This document shows, piece after piece, positions 7,429-13,168 of a stretch of 13,168 bases of DNA. Numbering within the stretch: position 1 is the first letter of the stretch; each line of letters starts with the position of its first letter. Origin of the DNA: JBHIER01 sp046760705 [NCBI: bacterium] (GTDB lineage Bacteria; JBHIER01; G020348925). The DNA lies in the NCBI GenBank assembly GCA_046760705.1, contig JBHIER010000034.1, positions 1 to 13,168 on the forward strand, given 5' to 3'. The notes beneath the pieces were generated by a model. The model worked only from the letters and a program-made list of their open reading frames with translations, was not told the origin of the DNA and did not search any database. Position numbers and translations under genes: made by a program.

Positions 7429-10400
7429 ATGAATATCCCCCAGTTCACCATAAAGCGGCCGATCACCACGGTCATGATCTTAGTGAGCCTCGTCGTCATC
7501 GGGGCGGTCTCCATTACCCGGCTGCCGCTGGAGTTCTTACCCAACGTCGAGTTCCCGGGCCTCTTCATCTACACTCCATATCCCAACTCAACTCCGCAGG
7601 AGGTTGAGCAGAATATTACGGTGCCCATAGAAGAGGCCATCGGCACCATGAGCGGGATCAAGCGCATGGAGTCCTATTCGGGCAGCGATCACTCCCAGAT
7701 TAATGTCTTCTTCGAGTACGGCAAGTCAATGAATATCCTGGGGCTAGAAGCCAGAGAGAAGATCGATCGCATCATGCACGAGTTGCCTGAGGACATCGAT
7801 CAGGTCTACATCTACCGCTTCTCCGCTACCGACATTCCTGTGCTTCAGATGCGCATCTCATCTGAGCGGGATCTTTCCAACGCCTACGACACCCTGGATC
7901 GCCTTCTCAAGCGCAGGTTGCAACGAGTTGACGGCGTCTCCAGGGTTGATCTCTACGGCGTCGAAAAACGGGAGATCTTTATAGACCTCAAAGTCGACAA
8001 GCTCAGGGCCTACAATGTCGATGTGGGCCGCCTGTTGGCCACCCTGCGCAACAACAATTTTTCTCTCTCCGTAGGCGACGTGGTTGACGGGGGAAAGAAG
8101 TACGCCGTGCGGGCCATCGGCAAATACGAGAGCCTTAATGAGGTCGGAAACCTTATCGTCACTGATAAAGGTGTTAAACTGAAGGAGATCGCCGATGTCC
8201 GATTGGACTCTCCGGTCTTAAACTACGGCCGCCATCTCAATCGGCGGTACGCCATCGGCCTGGACGTTTACAAAGAGTCGGGCCGAAACACAGTCGAAGT
8301 GACCCGCAAGGCTCGCACCGTGATCGAGGAAGTTGGCAACGAACCTGAGATGAAAGGGATCAACCTCTGGTTCTTCCTTGATCAGTCTGAGGAGATCATC
8401 GACACGCTCAACGAGGTGTTGAAGGCCGGGTTATTTGGAGCAGTGCTGGCCTTTCTGGTGCTCTTCTTCTTCCTGCGAAAGATCCGCACCACCCTCATCG
8501 TGGCCGTGGCCATTCCCTTCTCCATCATCACCGCCCTCACATTTCTCAATGTCTTTGGGGTTACCCTCAACGTCTTGTCCATGACCGGGCTCATGTTGGC
8601 GGTGGGCATGTTGGTGGACAACTCCGTGGTGGTGACTGAGTCGATCTACCGCCATCGACAGCAGGGCGAGCCGGCGCAGCCAGCCACCCTGGCTGGGGTG
8701 AACGAGGTGGGGCTGGCCATCCTGGCCGCCACGCTGACTTCGACCATCGTCTTCATTCCAATTATCTTCGGCAAGAAGGACGATCTCACCGTTTGGCTGA
8801 CCGATTTTGCCGTGGCCATCTCCTTCACCCTGCTCTGCTCCCTCTTCATCGCCATGACCTTCATCCCGCTTACGGCTTCCAGGCTTCTCAAGGGGGAGAT
8901 TAAGGAGCGGTCAAGACTCATCCCGTGGCTCATTGCCAGATACGTCAGAATCCTGCGGTGGACGGTCCAATCGACAAAGCGAGCCCTCATCGTCTTCTTT
9001 CTGGCCATCTTCTGCCTTCTTGGCACCTGTGCCGGGCCGTACCGGATGATCGGCAAGGAGGAGATTGTTGAGAGCGCCCAGCGATTCGTCCGCATCCGCT
9101 ACTACATCGACGAAAATTTCGATCTGGAGACCGTGGAGCGGATGGTGGATCGGGTTGAAGAGTATCTATTGGCCGACAAAGACCGGTTTGAGATCGAATC
9201 GGTCTACAGTTACTACCAGCGCAAGTATGCCATGACGTCCATCAAGTTGGTCGACTGGGGGCCCGGCAAGAAAAAAGTGCCAGATATTATGGAGGAGATC
9301 CGCAAAGGGCTTCCAAAACTGCCTGGTGTGAGGCTCCTCTTAGGCCGGCAGCAGCAGACCGGAGGTGGGGAGACCACCGTCTCGGTGCGCCTGCTGGGGG
9401 ATAACAGCGAGACCTTAGCAGAAATTGGACAGGAGGTTGAGCGCAGACTGAAGCTCATCGAAGGCTTGGCCGACGTTCAGAGTGATGCCGAGGCAGGCGA
9501 GGAGGAGATCCAGGTCGTCGTCGATCGGGAACGGGCCAAGAATTACGGCATATCAGCCCGGCAGGTGGCCGAGACCGTCTCAGGCACCCTGCGGGGCACA
9601 CGGCTGGCCCGGTTCAAAGAGGCCACCGGCGAGATCGAAATGAACCTGCAACTGCAGGAGTCGGACCGCAAGGATGTCCGAAGTCTCGAAAAGATAAACC
9701 TCCTCAGCAGCCAGGGTGAGCCGGTCTCTCTCCAAACCCTGGCCGATTTCGTCGTGCGCAAAGGGCCGCGCACCATTCGCCGCCAGGACCGCCAGACGAC
9801 TACGACGGTCTATGCCAACTTGAAACAGACAGATCTGGGCCGAATCCGCAGGCAGATCCATCAGCAGATGTCCTCCCTCCAGTTGCCGCCCGGCTATACC
9901 TGGAGCCTGGGCGAGCGCTTCGAACGGGAGGAGCAGCAGCAGAGTCAGATGTTGTGGAATTACGTTATGGCCATTGTTCTCATTTACCTGCTCATGGCCT
10001 CCCTTTTTGAATCTCTCATCCATCCTCTGACCATTCTCACCGCTCTGCCCTTTGCCTTCATCGGGGTGGTCTGGGCTCTTCTTATCAGTGGTACTCCTCT
10101 CACCATCATGGCCAGGATCAGCATTCTGGTCCTGGTGGGCATCGTCGTCAACAACGGAATCGTGCTGATCGATCACATCAATCAGTTGCGGCGTAAGGGG
10201 GTCCCCCGCGAGGAGGCCATCGTCTCAGGCGGTGAAAACCGGTTCCGCCCCATTCTGATGACGGCCGCAACCACCATCCTGGGGCTGGTACCCATGGCCC
10301 TGGGCAGAGCCCAGCTCGCCGGCGGCCCCATGTATTACCCCATGGCCCGGGCCATCATCGGCGGGCTGGCCGTCTCCACCGCCCTCACCCTCCTGGTCAC

Positions 10401-10515
10401 CCCCTCGATCTATCTGCTGCTGGACAGACTGAAAGTCCACGTCGTCGGAGTCTTCGCCGCGGCCCGATCCAAAGAGAGAGCAACACCCGGTAACGGCCCT
10501 GAACCAATTGACTGA
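7429..10515 (+). CDS. RND efflux permease 2 (normal length)
   Basis: Inner-membrane proton-driven RND permease of 1028 residues, the normal size. ATG 7429 starts the typical MNIPQFTIKRPITTVMIL N-terminus. The ribosome site is weak (GGAACGATCAG), so translation may be low or depend on upstream reading. TM1 is followed by the first porter domain (STPQEVEQNITVPIEEAIG). TM4 GMLVDNSVVV has Asp397 and Asn398 at the AcrB D407/D408 positions. After TM6 comes a short linker of about 35 residues, then TM7 (TKRALIVFFLAIF), the second porter domain and TM8-TM12. TM10 GIVVNNGIV has Asn908 at the K940 position, and FRPILMT keeps the R971 equivalent. The C-terminal tail is hydrophilic. With permease 1 it could form a heteromeric pump, as MdtB and MdtC do, or a separate homotrimer sharing the adaptor. 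The 139-nt spacer before it (7290-7428) shows nothing I recognise. Confidence 0.94.
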   Translation: MNIPQFTIKRPITTVMILVSLVVIGAVSITRLPLEFLPNVEFPGLFIYTPYPNSTPQEVEQNITVPIEEAIGTMSGIKRMESYSGSDHSQINVFFEYGKSMNILGLEAREKIDRIMHELPEDIDQVYIYRFSATDIPVLQMRISSERDLSNAYDTLDRLLKRRLQRVDGVSRVDLYGVEKREIFIDLKVDKLRAYNVDVGRLLATLRNNNFSLSVGDVVDGGKKYAVRAIGKYESLNEVGNLIVTDKGVKLKEIADVRLDSPVLNYGRHLNRRYAIGLDVYKESGRNTVEVTRKARTVIEEVGNEPEMKGINLWFFLDQSEEIIDTLNEVLKAGLFGAVLAFLVLFFFLRKIRTTLIVAVAIPFSIITALTFLNVFGVTLNVLSMTGLMLAVGMLVDNSVVVTESIYRHRQQGEPAQPATLAGVNEVGLAILAATLTSTIVFIPIIFGKKDDLTVWLTDFAVAISFTLLCSLFIAMTFIPLTASRLLKGEIKERSRLIPWLIARYVRILRWTVQSTKRALIVFFLAIFCLLGTCAGPYRMIGKEEIVESAQRFVRIRYYIDENFDLETVERMVDRVEEYLLADKDRFEIESVYSYYQRKYAMTSIKLVDWGPGKKKVPDIMEEIRKGLPKLPGVRLLLGRQQQTGGGETTVSVRLLGDNSETLAEIGQEVERRLKLIEGLADVQSDAEAGEEEIQVVVDRERAKNYGISARQVAETVSGTLRGTRLARFKEATGEIEMNLQLQESDRKDVRSLEKINLLSSQGEPVSLQTLADFVVRKGPRTIRRQDRQTTTTVYANLKQTDLGRIRRQIHQQMSSLQLPPGYTWSLGERFEREEQQQSQMLWNYVMAIVLIYLLMASLFESLIHPLTILTALPFAFIGVVWALLISGTPLTIMARISILVLVGIVVNNGIVLIDHINQLRRKGVPREEAIVSGGENRFRPILMTAATTILGLVPMALGRAQLAGGPMYYPMARAIIGGLAVSTALTLLVTPSIYLLLDRLKVHVVGVFAAARSKERATPGNGPEPID

Positions 10516-10778
10516 GCATGCCCCAGGTTCAACAGTTCCGTCTCTCCATTCGCTCACCTCACATCCGGACTTCAGTGGAGAACGCCTAACATGGAAGGGA
10601 TTACTCCGATATCTGCAGACTCTTGGAGCTGGGAAACGAGATGTGATTCGAAATGTCAGGAAGAATCTAAAGACGGGGGTTGATTGGGATTCTGCGATTA
10701 TTCTTGATCGACCGCAGGCAAGCCAGAAGCAGCTTCTTAGAGCCAGTCCTTTATCTTCTGAGATTGGTGCCACCTGTG
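10516..10778. other. Convergent spacer between permease 2 and the minus-strand TPR gene, no gene recognised
   Basis: The efflux cluster and the minus-strand gene converge here. I see no coding region I can support and no strong intrinsic terminator on either strand. AGAAG/CTTCT at 10725-10737 is a 5-bp stem with a 3-nt loop, and neither strand has a T-run beside it. An open plus-strand frame crosses the spacer into the opposite gene but shows no recognisable motif. Confidence 0.4.
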
Positions 10779-12026
10779 TCATAAAAATGGCCAGGCATCG
10801 TCACCCTCAAATAATTCCCCACGGATCTCTTCCTTCTCCTCCTCTGTGTAGTCGTCGTTGTGACGTATCTCATTATATCTTAACATCTTCTCCATAAGTT
10901 CCGGTCTTAATTTGACCATTTTGTTCTCCAGCGATTTGTATTCGGACACGACTTTGTGTTCTTCTAAGAACTTATAAAACTTTAATAAAGAAGTATATAC
11001 ATCATCAAATATCTCCTCATCAATATCCCCCGTTTTGAATATAAATTTATGCATAATCGGCTTGAAATAATCTCTCACCGTACGTATATCATCATAGAAA
11101 AAGAACTTACTCCCGTGCAGGCCTTCGATAAAGTCCAATATGTAGTTGAGCGTGAATAATATGTCATGTCTATGTGCTGGTGTATAATTGGGATCCCGTG
11201 CAACCTCAAGTGTGAGTGCTTCAATTTTATCACGATTATAGCGCTTGACTTGTTCGTCATATGCTTCCATATCATCTTCCTCTTCTAATTTCTCAAGATC
11301 CTTATGATCTGTCTTTCTCAAAAGGTACGACTCCCAATCCTTCAATCGCTTGCTCTTCCGGATCAGTTTATATGCTTCATAGTTATTTTTCGTCACATCG
11401 CTTTTTGGGTCTAACTCGAGTGACTTTTCGAGCATTACTTTTGCAGCCTCCAAATTACCGCGCAGCATTTCCACCCAACCCATGTTACAATAAAATCTAT
11501 GGTTTAAATCACTTAGGTCTATTGCTTTCTGCTCAGCCTCAAAAGCTTTGTCCATATCGCCAAGATAGACATAGCAATAGCTAATATAATCATACACATT
11601 CGCTTTATCACCTTCAATTTTCATAAGCTGGTTATAATATTCAATTGCCATTTCAAAGCGAAAGGCTTTCTCCAAAAATTCGCAGACATCATAGTAGGCA
11701 TCTATCAAATACTTTTTAGAAAAATGGGTCTTTAAGGACTGAAATCCTTTGTCCATGTATCTTTTTCCTGTCTTATCCTTGCCGTCGTTTATACTCCTAT
11801 ATCCCAATTCGAACAGTGCTGGATAATATTCGGGACAATCACTGAGAATCTCCTTCAAACAGTCTATTCTTTCCTGGCCGACCAAAGGAGGATGCAGAAG
11901 AGGCATTAGGTCTTGGGCTCTCATTCCCGAATATTCCCAATCTGCAATTTTCCAAGCGTCTGTATTTTCGATGCCTTTTTTCACCCCTTTTCTATTTTCT
12001 TTCAATCCCCGCTTCCCTCTTTTCAT
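10779..12026 (-). CDS. TPR-containing protein of unknown function (415 aa)
   Basis: Minus-strand gene starting at ATG 12026-12024 with GGGAG in the sequence AAAGGGAGACATAA just before it. The N-terminus is very basic (MKRGKRGLKENRKGVKKG) with no signal peptide or membrane segment, so the protein should be cytoplasmic. Residues about 109-140, 143-173 and 177-208 fit three TPR units; the clearest is GNLEAAKVMLEKSLELDPKS, preceded by GDMDKAFEAEQKAIDLSDLN. Residues about 220-415 are rich in Glu, Asp, Lys and aromatic residues, partly coiled-coil-like, and end in GDDAWPFL. I do not recognise this C-terminal half. The gene is visibly more A+T-rich than the efflux genes, and it faces them convergently, so it is unlikely to belong to that operon. 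A strong promoter lies upstream. It may be acquired DNA; the partner is unknown. Confidence 0.85.
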   Translation of the reverse strand: MKRGKRGLKENRKGVKKGIENTDAWKIADWEYSGMRAQDLMPLLHPPLVGQERIDCLKEILSDCPEYYPALFELGYRSINDGKDKTGKRYMDKGFQSLKTHFSKKYLIDAYYDVCEFLEKAFRFEMAIEYYNQLMKIEGDKANVYDYISYCYVYLGDMDKAFEAEQKAIDLSDLNHRFYCNMGWVEMLRGNLEAAKVMLEKSLELDPKSDVTKNNYEAYKLIRKSKRLKDWESYLLRKTDHKDLEKLEEEDDMEAYDEQVKRYNRDKIEALTLEVARDPNYTPAHRHDILFTLNYILDFIEGLHGSKFFFYDDIRTVRDYFKPIMHKFIFKTGDIDEEIFDDVYTSLLKFYKFLEEHKVVSEYKSLENKMVKLRPELMEKMLRYNEIRHNDDYTEEEKEEIRGELFEGDDAWPFL

Positions 12027-12135
12027 TTATGTCTCCCTTTCCAAAGTCAGCTCTAAAATGCCAACAGACCTTTTGCTTTCTTTAAAGGCTCATTCGTACA
12101 ATCCCAACCTTCAACGCCCCTTCATCGGAAAAGCC
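12027..12135 (-). promoter_or_regulatory. Leader of about 110 nt of the minus-strand TPR gene
   Basis: Between the predicted start of transcription and the ATG. It contains a possible five-base-pair stem CCTTT/AAAGG (12069-12088 on the plus strand) and a tiny possible leader frame on the minus strand (ATG AAG GGG CGT TGA, near 12126-12112). Neither is convincing alone, and no known riboswitch is recognised. The ribosome binding site GGGAG lies at the gene-proximal end. Confidence 0.35.
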
Positions 12136-12141
12136 ACCACA

Positions 12142-12170
12142 ATAATAACACTTTTAAATCTCTTTGTCAA
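12142..12170 (-). promoter_or_regulatory. Near-consensus sigma70 promoter for the minus-strand TPR gene
   Basis: Read on the minus strand: TTGACA (12170-12165), a spacer of exactly 17 bp, and TATTAT (12147-12142). The spacer ends in TGT, which gives the extended -10 form TGnTATTAT. The start of transcription would fall near 12135, leaving a leader of about 110 nt before the ATG at 12026. Confidence 0.85.
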
Positions 12171-12246
12171 CCCATTTTTGTGGCTCTGTGGCAAATATTC
12201 GAGGTCAAAAGGCGACGGCCTCCCCTCTTTTGTCGAGGCTCACAAT

Positions 12247-12289
12247 AATTCCCCACTTTCTCCCGTTTAGGGTCATCTCAATTCCCCGC
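12247..12289 (+). repeat. Subterminal direct repeats of the IS21-like left end
   Basis: AATTCCCCAC at 12247-12256 and AATTCCCCGC at 12280-12289, 33 nt apart, both upstream of istA. IS21-family ends usually carry such repeated transposase-binding sites. The second copy differs from the first at one position. Confidence 0.6.
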
Positions 12290-12357
12290 CCTGGTATTGT
12301 TTTTGCTGCAAAGGCAGTATATCCTTCCGTCTGAACTACAAACAAAGGAGGGAGGAT

Positions 12358-12968
12358 ATGCCTTACAAAAGGATTACGGTCGTGGATCTGTACCACCTGC
12401 TGAGGCGATGGCACGATGGCCAGACCGTCAGCGAAATCTCCCCTGCCATGGAGCTGAATCGAAAGACCATTCGAAGTTACCTGGCAACGGACACAACCTC
12501 GATTCGAAAGTTTGAAACCGCATCTAAAAGAGATTGAAACTCTTATCAACGATCCCGTTGAACCCCTCAAACCAAAGATTGCCTATGAGGTCATCTGCCA
12601 AAAATACGGCCTTACAGTCGGTTACACTACATTCAAGCGCTTTGTCCGGGTTCACTTCGCTGAACTGTTCCCGAAGTCCATCACCTGTCGCATTGAGGGA
12701 GCCCCTGGCGAAGAGGGTCAGATCGACTATGGCTACATGGGCCTCTTAGCAGAACACTACGGCTGTTTTATTGACCCGTGCCGAGTCAGGCAGGCCAGAG
12801 ACAAAGAGAAAGTGGACAGGAGCGTGCCGGCGGTGCCCCAACTGTTTCGCAAGCTGAAAAAGCTGTATCCCAATGATGAAAAGCAAATCGACAGAGCAAA
12901 ATCCGCTGCCTGTCTCCCCGCAGACAGAGCTCTTTGTCCGAGATGCCAACTACTTCATCAAACCCTAA
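12358..12968 (+). pseudogene. istA: istA transposase remnant (IS21 family), frameshifted and internally deleted
   Basis: DDE transposase of IS21 elements, normally around 400-550 residues; only about 200 residues' worth of DNA remains. ATG 12358 has a strong GGAGGGAGGAT site. Piece 1 (12358 to about 12515) is the helix-turn-helix N-terminus MPYKRITVVDLYHLLRRWHD..., whose frame stops at TGA 12535. The frame then shifts by one. Piece 2 (about 12515-12748) runs through KIAYEVICQKYGL to GEEGQIDYGYMGLL, where Asp in QIDYG matches the first catalytic Asp. The frame next jumps directly to HYGCFIDPCRVR and KEKVDRSVP, so the core with the second catalytic Asp (on the order of 100 residues) is missing. 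The usual catalytic Glu in KVERSV is Asp here. Another deletion and frame change near 12900 leads to a tail, ELFVRDANYFIKP, ending at TAA 12966-12968. The gene is inactive. Confidence 0.85.
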
Positions 12969-12987
12969 AGCCAGAAAGGAGACCGCT

Positions 12988-13168
12988 ATGGACATGCAAG
13001 CTCAGCTCGACTCCCAGCTTCGCCGCCTCAAACTCTCAGGGATGCTGGCCAAGGCCTTAGGTCACCAAGCCTGCCGATAACTGTTCGGTGAGCCATCATC
13101 TGATCGATGGCTTCGCCTTCAAAAGGCTAGATCAAACCAGCTCTGAGCACCTCTATGCTATCGTCGAT
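12988..13168 (+). pseudogene. istB: istB helper ATPase remnant (IS21 family), internally deleted, runs off the window
   Basis: AAA+ transposition helper of IS21. ATG 12988 follows AAGGAG (12976-12981) and begins MDMQAQLDSQLRRLKLSGML, a typical IstB N-terminus, but the frame stops at TAA after 30 codons. One frame over, 13097-13168 reads HLIDGFAFKRLDQTSSEHLYAIVD, which matches the IstB Walker B region (LIDDFG..., DLYEII). Everything between, including the Walker A loop, is missing, and the second Walker B Asp has become Gly. This is a non-functional gene with a large internal deletion. The window ends inside it. Confidence 0.75.

Larger units (their letters stand above)
12231..13168 (+). mobile_element. 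Decayed IS21-family insertion sequence, left end to within istB, cut by the window edge
   Basis: The order is IS21-typical: a left end with AATTCCCC repeats, istA, a short gap with a ribosome site, then istB. The outer end is put at TGT 12231 because IS21 ends begin with TGT and the first subterminal repeat follows at once; this boundary is inferred. Both reading frames are broken by frameshifts and internal deletions, so the copy cannot transpose on its own. The right end lies beyond 13168. Confidence 0.8.

Noticed and set aside
10725-10737. AGAAG/CTTCT hairpin as a terminator between the converging genes
   Set aside because: The stem is only 5 bp and no T-run follows on either strand.
10810-10822. 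Exact 13-nt copy of the IS21 left-end repeat (AATAATTCCCCAC, also at 12244-12256) inside the minus-strand TPR gene
   Set aside because: It lies within intact coding sequence near the C-terminus, no other IS sequence is near, and one 13-nt match is expected by chance in a window this size.
10508-10897. Possible 129-residue plus-strand gene after permease 2
   Set aside because: It overlaps the end of permease 2 and over 110 bases of the opposite TPR gene, has no ribosome site and no recognisable motif.

Overview
The window looks like a chromosomal stretch of a Gram-negative bacterium. The evidence is a lipoprotein-type membrane fusion protein, two RND permeases and a secreted TPR protein, all parts of an envelope-spanning pump. 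Codon use is moderately G+C-rich in the efflux block and clearly more A+T-rich from about 10.8 to 12.2 kb. I cannot name the species. The unusual domain fusions would fit an uncultured or little-studied phylum, but that is inference.

Region 1 (80-10515, plus strand) is an RND efflux cluster in the order adaptor, permease 1, periplasmic TPR protein, permease 2. The adaptor starts at a GTG with a good ribosome binding site. It carries two tandem N-terminal beta-type repeats, resembling the choice-of-anchor H domain, ahead of a normal HlyD/AcrA-like body. Permease 1 is about 300 residues longer than usual because of a hydrophobic insertion between TM6 and TM7. Permease 2 is of normal length. Both have Asp-Asn in TM4 and Asn-Asn in TM10. 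One adaptor with two permeases recalls the MdtABC layout. No outer-membrane TolC-like gene and no regulator are in the window.

The spacers inside this cluster are long for an operon (324, 148 and 139 nt). The first two hold inverted repeats: a hairpin cluster and a 51-nt cloverleaf-like palindrome before permease 1, and a shorter degenerate relative of that palindrome plus a nested inverted repeat after it.

Region 2 (10516-12230) is an A+T-rich interval with one minus-strand gene. It encodes a 415-residue cytoplasmic TPR-containing protein of unknown function, transcribed from an excellent sigma70-type promoter (TTGACA, 17 bp, extended TGnTATTAT) with a leader of about 110 nt.

Region 3 (about 12231 to the window end) is a decayed IS21-family element. 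The left-end repeats, the istA helix-turn-helix, pieces of the istA integrase domain, the start of istB and the istB Walker B region can all be recognised, but they are separated by frameshifts and several internal deletions. With the composition change, this marks 10.8-13.2 kb as an accessory region next to the efflux cluster.
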